DNA from: Clostridiales bacterium
GTDB lineage: Bacteria; Bacillota; Clostridia; Christensenellales; Aristaeellaceae
Direction of reading: 5' to 3'
Assembly: GCA_015056245.1 (NCBI GenBank)
Contig: SVGQ01000026.1
Span: forward strand, 1 to 32,660
DNA length: 32,660 bases
Of this stretch, positions 18,441 through 26,854 are shown piece after piece. Under the pieces are notes generated by a model. It was not told the DNA's origin. It searched no databases and was given only the letters and a program-made list of their open reading frames with translations. Both the position numbers and the translations under genes were made by a program. Within the stretch, counting starts at the first letter, position 1. Each line of letters begins with the position of its first letter.

Positions 18441-18509
18441 TTGGGGCGCTGCCCCAAACCCTGCCAAGGGCTCTGCCCTTGGATCCCGGCAGGGAACTGA
18501 GTTCCCTGC
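18441..18509. repeat. Three tandem triloop hairpins (REP-like intergenic element)
   Basis: Three perfect stems in a row, each with a 3-nt loop: 18441-18447/18451-18457 (7 bp, loop GCT), 18464-18471/18475-18482 (8 bp, loop TCT), 18489-18497/18501-18509 (9 bp, loop TGA). The two gaps between hairpins are both 6 nt. It lies between pilT and the convergent terminator. The strict geometry and strand-symmetric design suggest a dispersed intergenic repeat rather than a terminator. Confidence 0.8.
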
Positions 18510-18527
18510 ACCCTCCACATTTCAATC

Positions 18528-18577
18528 AAAAAAGGAATCTGCCATTTGCAGCGCATGTGGCAGATTTCTCTTTTTAT
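18528..18577. terminator. Bidirectional terminator between pilT and the kinase gene
   Basis: Stem 18536-18544 with 18558-18566, extended by a wobble and a G-C pair. It has A6 before it (T run on the minus strand) and TCTCTTTTTA after it. It closes the pilus-like operon and the kinase triad operon. Confidence 0.82.
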
Positions 18578-19500
18578 CGTTTTTTCATGAATTGGGACAG
18601 GCTGTTCAGCGGCGCATCCTCATGCGCTGCGCGTGAAAGCCCGGCTGGACCAACGCCCTCTCCCAGCACCCGTACACAGGTGGCATCGTCCGGGCGCAGG
18701 TCTGGATCCGCGTTCAGCAAGTCCCGCACCAGCCAGCGCATAGGATCCGGCAAGGTGTCCGAGAGCCTGATCTCCGCGCCATCCAGTACCGCTTCGTACA
18801 AATAAGCGTGCCGGTCCCGGTCAAATCCCGGCAGTTCACCAGTCCACATCCGATGAATGATCGCTCCGAAAGCAAAACGATCAATAGCCGCTGTCATGGG
18901 CGCATCCAGTCCGGTCATGCGCAGGAACGCTTCCGGGGATAAATACACCGGATCGCCTTCCAAACCGCTGCCAATGGGCGGCGGATCATCCAGCAGGAAG
19001 CCGCTGTCCAGATCGATCAACCGCACCTGATAGCCCCAGCTGCGGTTGGTGAGCAGAATGTGTTCCGGTTTCAGATCCGCATGGACGATCTGCTGCAGAT
19101 GCAGCCTTTGCAGGCAAAGCGCCAGATGATACAATACCTGCCGCTTCTCTGCCTCCGTCAAGCCGTCCTTGTTTTCGCCATTGATCTCTGTGTACACCGC
19201 CTCGCTGATGGCATAGTAGTGACCGCTGTATCGGAAAAAATCCAGCACCGGCACCAGCGTATCGCCCAGAACACAACTCATGGCAGAATACAGACGCTGC
19301 TTGCGGCTTTCAAACTGTCTGCACCTCTCCCGCTGCTTTTCCTTGAGAAGGTTATCGGCCTTAGAGGGATAAACCGGCGAAAGGAACTGCTTCAGGAAGA
19401 ACCGCTGACCACCGCGGCTGGCAATGCACCAACGGGCGCTGCCACTGCCTGCAGTCTGCAGCGGCGTGAGCGGACTATATTCGCCAATCCTGCCCGTCAT
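18574..19500 (-). CDS. Serine/threonine protein kinase of a vWA-PP2C-kinase triad
   Basis: A 308-residue soluble kinase without membrane helix. Motifs: Gly-rich AGSGSARW (18-24), ATP-binding Lys37 in FFLKQF, catalytic loop HADLKPEH (140-147), DLD (163-165) in place of DFG, YLSPE (186-190) in place of APE, and Asp207 in DRFAFG. The segment SPVYPSKA after the Lys, followed by a charged helix, is typical of kinases found with TerY-type vWA and PP2C partners. ATG 19500 has GGAGGG 9 bp upstream and overlaps the phosphatase gene by 26 bp; ATG 19524 lies before that site. It should phosphorylate target proteins, opposed by the PP2C encoded just upstream. Confidence 0.87.
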   Translation of the reverse strand: MTGRIGEYSPLTPLQTAGSGSARWCIASRGGQRFFLKQFLSPVYPSKADNLLKEKQRERCRQFESRKQRLYSAMSCVLGDTLVPVLDFFRYSGHYYAISEAVYTEINGENKDGLTEAEKRQVLYHLALCLQRLHLQQIVHADLKPEHILLTNRSWGYQVRLIDLDSGFLLDDPPPIGSGLEGDPVYLSPEAFLRMTGLDAPMTAAIDRFAFGAIIHRMWTGELPGFDRDRHAYLYEAVLDGAEIRLSDTLPDPMRWLVRDLLNADPDLRPDDATCVRVLGEGVGPAGLSRAAHEDAPLNSLSQFMKKR

Positions 19501-20449
19501 CAGGCGTTCCCTCCGTTCGATCATAATCCACGCGATACCGTTGCCAGCAACCGCGGGCTACTTCTCTGTCCTTCCGTTTCCGGCGGGCAGGGGTAATAAA
19601 CTGGTGCTTCAGCTGCTCAAAACGGGGCAGGAAATATTCCTTCATGGCATCGTAATCCACAAAGCCGCGAAGGCAGCACAGCAGCGTCATATCGTCCTGC
19701 ATGCTGGCAGCCAGCGTTTTTTCAAGTTTGCGCTGCCAACGCACTGGATTGGCAGAGTGCAGCATGGTGTCCAGCAGCATCATTTCCAGTTCCATGGGGC
19801 TGGAAAATGCATTGTACGTGCCATCTGTCATGCACAACAGCATCCCCTTTTCCGGCATGGAAAAACGGCGCATATGCAGTTTGGGCGTCTGATCGGCGCA
19901 GACCAGATTGCTCAGGGGCCGGTCCAGCAGCAAGCTGTCAAAAGGATCGGGATTGCCGCGCACATCGTCAGCTGTATACTGATGTAAGCCACCTGCATCC
20001 AGTGTGTAGCCCCGGCTGTCTCCCGCCCAGAGAAAACAACCTGACTTGCTGCGGTCGTTGGCAAACAAGGCACACAGGGTAGTGGGCAGGGTACGCTGCA
20101 TACTGCCCACAATGCGGGAGGTTTCCTCCTGACAATAAACATTGGCAAAGCTTGCAAACACTGCGCCCACTTCCTGCTGCAGATCATCCAGCTGGAAGCG
20201 CCCTTCCTCGGGCGTTATGGGCACCTGAGGCTGTTCCTGCCACCATCCCTGCACCGCCCGGGTCGCTAACCGGGAAGCCAGATAAGCCCCTGTATGATGT
20301 TCCAATTTGTCGTAGCGTTTGCTGCCCAAACCGCCGCAGCCGTCCGCCACGCAGAGGATCACACTGCCGGGCAAACTGGATACAGCAAAGCTGTCCTCCC
20401 CATGTTCGGGGACGACAGCCAGTTGTACCGATACAATCTCGCCCAGCAA
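19475..20449 (-). CDS. PP2C-family protein phosphatase
   Basis: A metal-dependent Ser/Thr phosphatase that would reverse the kinase encoded next. Metal-binding signatures are visible: EDSF (18-21), VADGCGGLGS (Asp36), WAGDSRGY (Asp144), MTDGTYNAF (Asp209) and QDDMTLL (Asp253). After about residue 265 is a basic C-terminal tail. TTG 20449 is preferred: GAGGAGG is 8 bp upstream, there is no overlap with the vWA gene, and the PP2C fold begins at once. The alternative ATG 20527 adds 26 residues, overlaps the vWA gene by 47 bp and has a poor ribosome-binding site. Middle gene of the triad. Confidence 0.85.
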   Translation of the reverse strand: MLGEIVSVQLAVVPEHGEDSFAVSSLPGSVILCVADGCGGLGSKRYDKLEHHTGAYLASRLATRAVQGWWQEQPQVPITPEEGRFQLDDLQQEVGAVFASFANVYCQEETSRIVGSMQRTLPTTLCALFANDRSKSGCFLWAGDSRGYTLDAGGLHQYTADDVRGNPDPFDSLLLDRPLSNLVCADQTPKLHMRRFSMPEKGMLLCMTDGTYNAFSSPMELEMMLLDTMLHSANPVRWQRKLEKTLAASMQDDMTLLCCLRGFVDYDAMKEYFLPRFEQLKHQFITPARRKRKDREVARGCWQRYRVDYDRTEGTPDDGQDWRI

Positions 20450-20480
20450 TCGCAGCGCCTCCTCAAGTCGTAATGTCTGA

Positions 20481-21161
20481 TCAGATGGTGTTGCAAACAG
20501 CGTCCAGCACCTGCCGGTATTCCACATCCAGCAAGCCTTCGCTCACCGTCTGCACATGGATCACCTGACCCCATTCGGAGGAAATGCGGCTCCAGTCGGG
20601 CGCATCTGGGGCGAAAATCAACAGACGCTTGGCGTTCTCGTCCATACCGCCGCCCAGCTGCTCATCTTCCCACCACAGGCTCAGTTCATCAAAATTCTCT
20701 GCCATGCCCTCGGGATACCATGGCGCAACCTTGCCATGACCCAACTCATGGGTGGGGGCATCGGACCAGACCACGATGATGTGACGCTTCTTTACGCCTT
20801 CCCGGGTCCAATCGCTGCGGATGGCATAGCCCAAGGCTTCCAGACCATCCTCAGGGATATCGCCGCCGCCCTTGGCTTCGATGCCATCCATACACTCATA
20901 GAACATCTGCGCCTGCTGGGGCAGCACGAAAAAGTCGCTGGAGAGCATTGCTTCCTCGCCATCGTTGATATAATCACGGAAGGCAATCACTCGGACCCGC
21001 AGCTGGTCGATGGTTTTGTGCTTCTTTTCCATTTCGGCAGCCACATCCCGGTACAGGTTCAGCGCATTCTGCTTGACAAAATCCAGAACATGACGCATGC
21101 TGCCCGTAGCATCAATACAGAACACCATATCCACATGATAGGTCAGTTTATAATCAGGCAT
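20481..21161 (-). CDS. TerY-like von Willebrand factor A domain protein
   Basis: A 226-residue, single-domain vWA protein. The metal-ion-dependent adhesion site reads DATGSM (17-22) after the first strand (VDMVFCI), with later parts GGGDIPEDG and VVWSDAPTHE. It is cytoplasmic (no signal). In the TerY-phosphorylation triad described by Anantharaman, Iyer and Aravind, a vWA protein is encoded with a PP2C phosphatase and a protein kinase and is thought to act as scaffold or target in metal and stress responses. ATG 21161 follows AAAGGAGG. It is first in the operon. Confidence 0.88.
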   Translation of the reverse strand: MPDYKLTYHVDMVFCIDATGSMRHVLDFVKQNALNLYRDVAAEMEKKHKTIDQLRVRVIAFRDYINDGEEAMLSSDFFVLPQQAQMFYECMDGIEAKGGGDIPEDGLEALGYAIRSDWTREGVKKRHIIVVWSDAPTHELGHGKVAPWYPEGMAENFDELSLWWEDEQLGGGMDENAKRLLIFAPDAPDWSRISSEWGQVIHVQTVSEGLLDVEYRQVLDAVCNTI

Positions 21162-21218
21162 AGGAATCCTCCTTTAAAAATCACAGGATTTCTTATAGAT
21201 TTCTGCATCCATAGCGCG

Positions 21219-21244
21219 GATTCCTGCCAAAAGCGGCAGGAATC
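21219..21244. repeat. 10-bp inverted repeat between divergent operons
   Basis: GATTCCTGCC (21219-21228) and GGCAGGAATC (21235-21244) with a 6-nt loop. It lies between the vWA triad (minus) and the two-helix protein (plus). It may be an operator or a leader hairpin. No convincing promoter hexamers are visible in this 142-bp region. Confidence 0.4.
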
Positions 21245-21303
21245 GGCAGGGTTCTCATCGAATTATTAATAGTATGTATCCAACATGCAGGGGTGAACCA
21301 ACG

Positions 21304-22332
21304 ATGAAACCCAAAAAGCTTATTGGTAACACACTTATGGTTCTGGGCAGCGTGACCCTGTTGATCAGTCTGCTTGCCATGTATTTACCAACGGTACAGA
21401 ACCGTCAGACACAATTGATCGTGGCCTCATTCCAGGCACCGTCCAGTAATCCTTTGATCCAGTGGATGAACAACGGCATGAATTTTGCTATGGAACACAG
21501 CCTTCTGCTGCTGCTCATCGGTATTGGTATCGTTGCTGGCGGCGTTTTGTTGATCCTTTCTGCCCGCACGGACAAACTGATCGCAGAGCAAACCAACGAC
21601 AGTGTTCCAGCTGCAGTTGTCAGACCTGTACCCATCCGACCCGCTGCGCCGTCGCAGAATCAGCCCATTGTACCCGTGACCGCAGCCGTTCCAGAAGCCA
21701 ATCCCTTTGCCCGCTATATGAAGGATGATGCTTTGCCCAAGAGCACTGCAGCGGCTGCAGCCCAGCCTGTGCCGCAGCCTGCTCAAGCGGCACCTGCTGA
21801 CAACGAGAGTTCCCACGACGATATTCTGAATATCTGGAGCAAAATGCAGGAACAGCCTGACAGCTCTGATGAGTTGTTTATTCAGCCCGTTCGCGTAGAG
21901 GACGATGAAGCCTACCGCCGCCCGGAGGATCAGCCTGAAGAAACCAATCCTTTTGCCGAGGCTGCCGCGCTTTTGCCGGAGATCACACCTATCGAAAACA
22001 TACAGACAGAATCCAAAAGCTTCATGCCGCCCGACACAAATCCGGCTTCCAACATGATCAGCGATGCAAAAATCGCAGTTCCGACCCAACCCGAGACTGC
22101 ACCTGCTACAGAGCCGGTGCTGGACACGCCCCGTCCCCTCATCCGCTCCACCTTCCGCAAATCAACAACGGATCAACCCGCTCAGGATCCAGCAGAATCC
22201 GCGGAGATCGCTGTTCAGGCAGCCTCCGAACCTTCAGGCCAAACCATGGAAACGTTCTCTGAAAAAGTCATGGAAGCACCGGCTCTGCAGCCAGCCTCCC
22301 GCATCAAGAGCACCATGGGCCGGAAACGCTGA
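21304..22332 (+). CDS. Two-helix membrane protein with a long disordered tail, unknown function
   Basis: A 342-residue protein I do not recognise. Helices are at about 6-28 and 65-87, separated by a short external loop, which puts both termini inside. Residues 90-342 form a cytoplasmic tail rich in Ala, Pro, Glu, Gln, Ser and Thr with two NPFA motifs (NPFARYM, TNPFAEA) and two related basic motifs near the end (IRSTFRKS and IKSTMGRKR). It starts at ATG 21304 behind AGGGGTG. It is divergent from the vWA-PP2C-kinase triad, so the Ser/Thr-rich tail with repeated R/K-S-T motifs could be a substrate of that kinase; this is a guess from position and composition. Confidence 0.75.
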   Translation: MKPKKLIGNTLMVLGSVTLLISLLAMYLPTVQNRQTQLIVASFQAPSSNPLIQWMNNGMNFAMEHSLLLLLIGIGIVAGGVLLILSARTDKLIAEQTNDSVPAAVVRPVPIRPAAPSQNQPIVPVTAAVPEANPFARYMKDDALPKSTAAAAAQPVPQPAQAAPADNESSHDDILNIWSKMQEQPDSSDELFIQPVRVEDDEAYRRPEDQPEETNPFAEAAALLPEITPIENIQTESKSFMPPDTNPASNMISDAKIAVPTQPETAPATEPVLDTPRPLIRSTFRKSTTDQPAQDPAESAEIAVQAASEPSGQTMETFSEKVMEAPALQPASRIKSTMGRKR

Positions 22333-22339
22333 AAAGTGG

Positions 22340-22367
22340 TTGACAAACGTTGATTTCGTGGTAACAT
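22340..22367 (+). promoter_or_regulatory. Promoter of the transketolase genes
   Basis: Perfect TTGACA (22340-22345), 16 bp, TAACAT (22362-22367), 39 bp before the ATG. Confidence 0.75.
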
Positions 22368-22405
22368 AGGTTTGGTAACAATGTTTCAGAATGGAGGACT
22401 TTGCA

Positions 22406-23215
22406 ATGGATGCTTCAATTCGTTCCACTTGCACCCAAGTGCGCCGTGATATCATCAATATGACGGCGGATGCGGGCTGCGGCCATCCCGGCGGTTCCCT
22501 CTCCATCGTGGAAGCGCTGGTCGCCCTGTACTTCGATGTGATGAACATCGACCCCAAGAACCCCAAGGCTGAAAACCGCGACCGTTTCGTTCTGTCCAAG
22601 GGTCATGCTGCTCCTGCGCTGTACGCAGTGCTGGGCGAGCGCGGCTACTTCGACACCGCCGAGTTCAAGCAGTTCCGTCAGCTGGACAGCATTCTGCAGG
22701 GTCACCCCGATATGAAGCGCTGCCCCGGTGTGGACGCTTCCACCGGCTCTTTGGGTCAGGGCATCTCCATCGCCACCGGTATGGCGCTGGGTGCCAAGGC
22801 GCAGGGCAAGGACTTCCAGGTATATACCATGATCGGCGACGGCGAGTCTCAGGAAGGCCTCGTCTGGGAAGCCTGCATGGCAGCTGCTCACTACAAGCTG
22901 GATAACCTGACCATCCTGTTTGACCACAACGGCCTGCAGATCGACGGCTCCAACGACGAGGTTATGAGCCTCGGCGATGTGTCTGCCAAGTTTGCTGCCT
23001 TCGGTCTGGACGTGGTGGAAGTTGCCGACGGCAATGACTACGATCAGGTGCTGGCTGCCCTCAAGCAGCCCCATAAGCCCGGCATGCCCAAGCTGATCCA
23101 CCTGCACACCACCAAGGGCAAGGGCGTCAGCTTCATGGAGAACGATGCTGGCTGGCACGGCAAGGCTCCCAATGCCGAGCAGCGCGAAAAGGCCCTGAAA
23201 GAGCTGGAGGTGTAA
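22406..23215 (+). CDS. Transketolase, N-terminal (thiamine-diphosphate-binding) subunit
   Basis: First half of a split transketolase, which moves two-carbon ketol units between sugar phosphates in the non-oxidative pentose phosphate pathway. The 269-residue product shows GHPGGSLS (near 25-32), SKGHAAPALY, STGSLGQG, and the ThDP/metal motif GDGESQEG followed by a conserved downstream Asn (FDHNGLQIDG). It lacks the pyrimidine and C-terminal domains, which are in the next gene. ATG 22406 has GGAGG (22393-22397) 8 bp upstream. Splitting into two genes is common in Clostridia and archaea. Confidence 0.95.
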   Translation: MDASIRSTCTQVRRDIINMTADAGCGHPGGSLSIVEALVALYFDVMNIDPKNPKAENRDRFVLSKGHAAPALYAVLGERGYFDTAEFKQFRQLDSILQGHPDMKRCPGVDASTGSLGQGISIATGMALGAKAQGKDFQVYTMIGDGESQEGLVWEACMAAAHYKLDNLTILFDHNGLQIDGSNDEVMSLGDVSAKFAAFGLDVVEVADGNDYDQVLAALKQPHKPGMPKLIHLHTTKGKGVSFMENDAGWHGKAPNAEQREKALKELEV

Positions 23216-24138
23216 TGAGCATGGAAAAGAAAGCTACCCGAGTCGCCTATGGCGAGTACATTGCCAAGCTGGGCGAGACCAATGACAAGCTGGTTGTGCT
23301 GGATGCTGACCTTGCCGGTGCTACCATGACCCAGTATTTCAAAAAGGCCCATCCCGATCGTTTCTTTGACTGCGGTATTGCCGAAGCCAACATGGTTGAC
23401 TTGGCTGCCGGTATGTCCACCACCGGTCTGGTGCCCTTCTGCAGCACCTTCGCTGTGTTCGCCAGCCGCTGCCTGGATCAGATCCGCAACACTGTTTGCT
23501 ACCCCAAGATGAACGTGAAGTTCGCCTTCACCCACGCCGGCATCACCCTGGGTGAGGACGGCGGCAGCCATCAGGCGCTGGAAGACATCGCCATCATGCG
23601 CGCCCTGCCCAACATGACCGTGTTCGTTCCCTGCGATGCCAAGGAAACCGAGCGCTGCATTGATGCCGCTCTGGAGATCAACGGCCCCGTGTACATCCGT
23701 CTGGCCCGTCTCCCCTCCCCCATCTTTGAGATGGATATGCCCTTCATCCCCGGCAAGGTAAACGTGCTGCGGGAAGGCAAGGACGAAGTGCTGCTGTGCA
23801 GCGGCGTTATGGTCAGCGAGTGCATGGCCGCCGCCGAGCTGCTGGCTGCTCAGGGCAAGGATGTTTGCGTGGTCAACTGCCACACCATCAAGCCTTTTGA
23901 CGAGGAAGGCGTGCGCGAGCTGGCGAAGACCCACAGGCACATCTATACCGTGGAAGAGCACAACGTCATCGGCGGTCTGGGCGATGCTACCGCTGCTGCG
24001 CTGGTGAACATGGACGGCGTGAAGCTGACCAAGCTGGGCATGCAGGATGTGTTCGGCGAGAGCGGCAAGCCTGCCGACCTGCTGCGCAAGTACAAGCTGG
24101 ATGCTCAGGGTATCGCTGATACCGTGCTGGGCAAGTAA
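23215..24138 (+). CDS. Transketolase, C-terminal (pyrimidine-binding) subunit
   Basis: Second half of the split enzyme, 307 residues. The pyrimidine domain has DADLAGATMT, the CGIAEANM motif with the Glu that activates the cofactor, FCSTFAVFASR, and THAGITLGEDGGSHQALED. The C-terminal domain has YIRLAR and the VNCHTIKPFDEE and YTVEEHNVIGGLG segments. Its ATG overlaps the stop of the first subunit by one base (TAATG), which supports balanced synthesis; a second ATG at 23221 has better spacing (10 bp) from GGAGG and may be used instead. A strong terminator follows. Confidence 0.95.
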   Translation: MSMEKKATRVAYGEYIAKLGETNDKLVVLDADLAGATMTQYFKKAHPDRFFDCGIAEANMVDLAAGMSTTGLVPFCSTFAVFASRCLDQIRNTVCYPKMNVKFAFTHAGITLGEDGGSHQALEDIAIMRALPNMTVFVPCDAKETERCIDAALEINGPVYIRLARLPSPIFEMDMPFIPGKVNVLREGKDEVLLCSGVMVSECMAAAELLAAQGKDVCVVNCHTIKPFDEEGVRELAKTHRHIYTVEEHNVIGGLGDATAAALVNMDGVKLTKLGMQDVFGESGKPADLLRKYKLDAQGIADTVLGK

Positions 24139-24151
24139 TTCTTGCAAACGC

Positions 24152-24188
24152 AAGGACCGGAACATTCGTTGTTCCGGTCCTTTTCTTT
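24152..24188 (+). terminator. Terminator of the transketolase operon
   Basis: A 13-bp perfect stem, 24152-24164 with 24170-24182, 5-nt loop, then TTCTTTAT. It may also serve the HAD gene from the other side, though the T run on that strand is weak. Confidence 0.88.
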
Positions 24189-24203
24189 ATGAATTGGCAA
24201 AGC

Positions 24204-24878
24204 TCATTCATCTTTGATCATGTCCAGCAGTTCTGTCAATTCTTCGCAGCAGATTAGCCCCTCTACCCGGTTATGCACCAGAATCGGCTTCATGCCCCCA
24301 TTCAGGCCACCCTGATAATCCGCAATCGGGTTATCTCCGATCATGTAGCAAAGCTTCGGATGACCCGCCACAGCGATGGCATGGTCGAAGATCTCCTTTC
24401 TGGGTTTTTCCCAACCAGCGCTGGCTGACAGAATATAGCCGGTAATGTAGGGCGCCAAGCCAAGCCTGCAAAACACCTGATCAAGCTCTGGAAAGTTGTT
24501 GGAAATAATATAGTTCTGATAACCTCGTTCACAGAATTGGTGCAACACCATTTGGGCATCTGCATAAATCCGGTAGTCATAAGCGATCACCTTCTGCCGG
24601 AACGCATTGCAGATGAACGGGATTTTTTCCGGTGCAATCCCCTGCTGCGCGCAAAAGTCACCAACTGCGTCGAGCAGTTCCTGCCACCATTCCTCACCAC
24701 TCTGGTGTGCGTGATCCTTCTGCGTGTGCCATGTGCACACACGCTTCATCAACGCCGTGAGTTCGTCTTTTGCAGGGTGATATCCCGCTTCCTCCAAGGC
24801 ACTCATCAGAGAACAGGCGAAGGATTCATTGCCATATAGAAGCGTTCCATCGCTATCCCAAAAGATTGCTTTTTTCAT
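24204..24878 (-). CDS. HAD-superfamily hydrolase (phosphatase-like)
   Basis: A 224-residue cytoplasmic protein with the haloacid dehalogenase motifs: I, FWDSDGTLLYG (nucleophile Asp8 and acid Asp10); II, YIISNNF; III, Lys in WEKPRKEIF; IV, IGDNPIADYQGG. A helical cap lies between motifs I and II (about 15-100), the C1 type used by phosphoglycolate phosphatase-like enzymes. Substrate is unknown. GGAGGAG lies 7 bp before ATG 24878. It lies 60 bp downstream of the envelope operon, behind a hairpin with a weak T run, so some read-through is possible; no clear promoter of its own is seen. Confidence 0.88.
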   Translation of the reverse strand: MKKAIFWDSDGTLLYGNESFACSLMSALEEAGYHPAKDELTALMKRVCTWHTQKDHAHQSGEEWWQELLDAVGDFCAQQGIAPEKIPFICNAFRQKVIAYDYRIYADAQMVLHQFCERGYQNYIISNNFPELDQVFCRLGLAPYITGYILSASAGWEKPRKEIFDHAIAVAGHPKLCYMIGDNPIADYQGGLNGGMKPILVHNRVEGLICCEELTELLDMIKDE

Positions 24879-24905
24879 ATTGACTCCTCCGACCTGATAT
24901 GAACA

Positions 24906-24931
24906 TAAGCCACAGCAAATGCTGTGGCTTA
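24906..24931 (-). terminator. Hairpin after the envelope operon (possible weak terminator)
   Basis: An 11-bp perfect stem, 24906-24916 with 24921-24931, and a 4-nt loop, 7 bp after the stop. On the minus strand TTATGTTC follows, a poor T run. Confidence 0.55.
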
Positions 24932-24938
24932 ATCGTCA

Positions 24939-25865
24939 TTATTCTGCTTCACCGGGTGTTGCAGTCACGAAGTAAATGATATCGCCAATGGCACGGAAGG
25001 TTTTAGGTGCCTGACCATTGATCTTGGTATCATACATCATCATGGAGGTGGACTGTCCGCCATCCAGATTATACGCTGTATGCGCGCCCAGATCATGCAT
25101 CAGCTGTGCCAGCTGAGGTACGCTCAGGCCAACAGAATCCGGCTGATCCGGGCCGTCGGCTGCTACCAGCACATAGGTCAGCGGAGCAATCTGACCAATG
25201 CCCATACGCTGTTTGAAGGTCACTTCGCGAACGATCTCCAGCACCTCGCCATCCCGCACAAGGGCAGGTCCAAAGGCGAACGAATGCATAATGGGTACTT
25301 CCAGCTTGGCGTACTCTTCTTCCACCATAGGACGAATGATGTGCAGGTCGCCGTTCACATCCACCACAAGGCCATCATCTTCGGGAATAGCCCGATTGCG
25401 CAGCAATTCGCCGTTGCGGTACACGATCCCATAATTGTGATACGTGAACCAGTCGCCGTTTACCGCCGCAACCGCATGAACGCGCTTCTGCATGGTATCG
25501 ATACGCATGGTCGCCTTCTGGGGATAGGGTTTCGCCAGTTCGGTGCAGAACTGATCCGGATCGGCAATCTGCACAAACATCACTGCACAAGGCGTGTCGT
25601 ACACGCGGATCATATGCGCCTGCACATCGATGGTATCATCATGATAGTGCATGCCATCCTCGCTGAAACCGGCAGCGCTGGGCATGTAATTGTTCTTGGG
25701 TTTCTCCGGACGGACATAGTCGTCACCTGCGGGAAAAGTAACCGGCACCAACTGAGGCAACAACTCTGCCGGGATCGGTTCAGGGATATGGGCTTCCTCA
25801 GCCACGGCACAGCCAACAGCTAAGCATGCAACCAGCATCAGAAGGATCAAAACACGCTTTTTCAT
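24939..25865 (-). CDS. Exported phosphodiester glycosidase-family protein (NAGPA-like)
   Basis: A 308-residue protein with a signal peptide (likely cut at AVA-EE, residues 20-24; a poor lipobox LAVGC also occurs). The rest matches the phosphodiester glycosidase family, named for the mammalian enzyme that uncovers mannose-6-phosphate. Signatures are VNGDWF (135-140), FAFGPALVRDG (197-206), KQRMGIGQ (218-225) and NLDGGQSTSM (266-275). Bacterial members are thought to act on envelope glycans; the substrate here is unknown. Its ATG overlaps the stop of the Lgt-like gene (ATGA). It is last in the operon and has a paralogue at 28318-29334. Confidence 0.88.
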   Translation of the reverse strand: MKKRVLILLMLVACLAVGCAVAEEAHIPEPIPAELLPQLVPVTFPAGDDYVRPEKPKNNYMPSAAGFSEDGMHYHDDTIDVQAHMIRVYDTPCAVMFVQIADPDQFCTELAKPYPQKATMRIDTMQKRVHAVAAVNGDWFTYHNYGIVYRNGELLRNRAIPEDDGLVVDVNGDLHIIRPMVEEEYAKLEVPIMHSFAFGPALVRDGEVLEIVREVTFKQRMGIGQIAPLTYVLVAADGPDQPDSVGLSVPQLAQLMHDLGAHTAYNLDGGQSTSMMMYDTKINGQAPKTFRAIGDIIYFVTATPGEAE

Positions 25866-26812
25866 ACATTCGTCTCCATCGTATTGTTACAAATACGGCG
25901 CATCCAGAGGACGCAGCCTGCGATCACGCAACAAGCAGCTGCCATGACCAGATAGCACTGATACACTTCCAGGAACAGCAGGAACGGTATACGGCCTTCC
26001 GTAGCAAACTCCAACAGCAGGCACAGAACCGCCATCAGCAGGAAAACCGTAAAACAGGCGATCTTGGAAACCGTCTTGCCCCTGCCGGATCTGATGCAGT
26101 AGCAGATCAATACCAGCAGAACCGCAACCCCACTGAACACTTCTTCAATACGGACAAAGCCCCAGCGCAGGAATTCATCCCGGCGAAGACTTTCCAGCAC
26201 GATTTGAGCCGCCGCATACAATCCCAGCAGCAACAGCGCGCCGTCACCATCCCAAGTTTTCTTTCTGGTCAGCAAGACCAGTGCCAGCACGACTGCCACC
26301 AGTGCTTCTGCCATGAACAACGCCCACGCCCAGCCTTCATAATAGGCATCGTAGGTCATAAAGGGGAAGCGGCAGAAGAACATTTCTTCCTCAAACCAGT
26401 ATTCACCATACCCCTGCCCGGCAAAGCCTTCCGCAATACGGGCTGCAGCCAGCATCAATGCAGCTGAGGGGGCGTAGGCCTCCAGCAGCTGCAAACGATC
26501 CTTCCCGCCTGCCATCAGCAGAACCAGTGCAGCGCCCAGTATGCCGCCGTAGAACATGTAACCCGGTTGCCAGAAAGCAAAGAGAAAACCAAAAGAATGG
26601 CTTTCAATCACATAGGCCGCGTCCATCAGGCAATGCATCAGGTGCGCGAAAAAGGCCACACCTATGGGCAACAGCACCGTCACAACAAGGAGCCTCCATC
26701 CGGCGATCCCTTTGCAACGGCCCCGGAGGGCGCCCAGCAGCAACGCCAGCACAGCGCCAACCGCCAAAGCCGCCCACACACCCGGTTCGTTGATCACACC
26801 AATCTCAAACAT
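25862..26812 (-). CDS. Divergent Lgt-like polytopic membrane protein
   Basis: A 316-residue protein with about 8-9 helices. It resembles prolipoprotein diacylglyceryl transferase (Lgt), which lipidates the Cys of lipoprotein precursors. Similar parts are FYGGILGA (87-94), the YAPSAALMLAAARIAEGFAG stretch (113-132) and a C-terminal LESLRRDEF (206-214). The Lgt signature G-R-x-G-N-F-x-N-x-E is A-R-I-A-E-G-F-A-G-Q here, and the usual HGG is YGG. It may therefore have another acceptor or be inactive. ATG 26812 follows AAGGAAAG; an in-frame extension to 26848 is rejected. It lies 42 bp after the lectin gene and overlaps the next gene by 4 bp. Confidence 0.7.
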   Translation of the reverse strand: MFEIGVINEPGVWAALAVGAVLALLLGALRGRCKGIAGWRLLVVTVLLPIGVAFFAHLMHCLMDAAYVIESHSFGFLFAFWQPGYMFYGGILGAALVLLMAGGKDRLQLLEAYAPSAALMLAAARIAEGFAGQGYGEYWFEEEMFFCRFPFMTYDAYYEGWAWALFMAEALVAVVLALVLLTRKKTWDGDGALLLLGLYAAAQIVLESLRRDEFLRWGFVRIEEVFSGVAVLLVLICYCIRSGRGKTVSKIACFTVFLLMAVLCLLLEFATEGRIPFLLFLEVYQCYLVMAAACCVIAGCVLWMRRICNNTMETNV

Positions 26813-26854
26813 GCTGTCTTTCCTTACTTCCATCAAAATCGTTTGCAAAAGGGA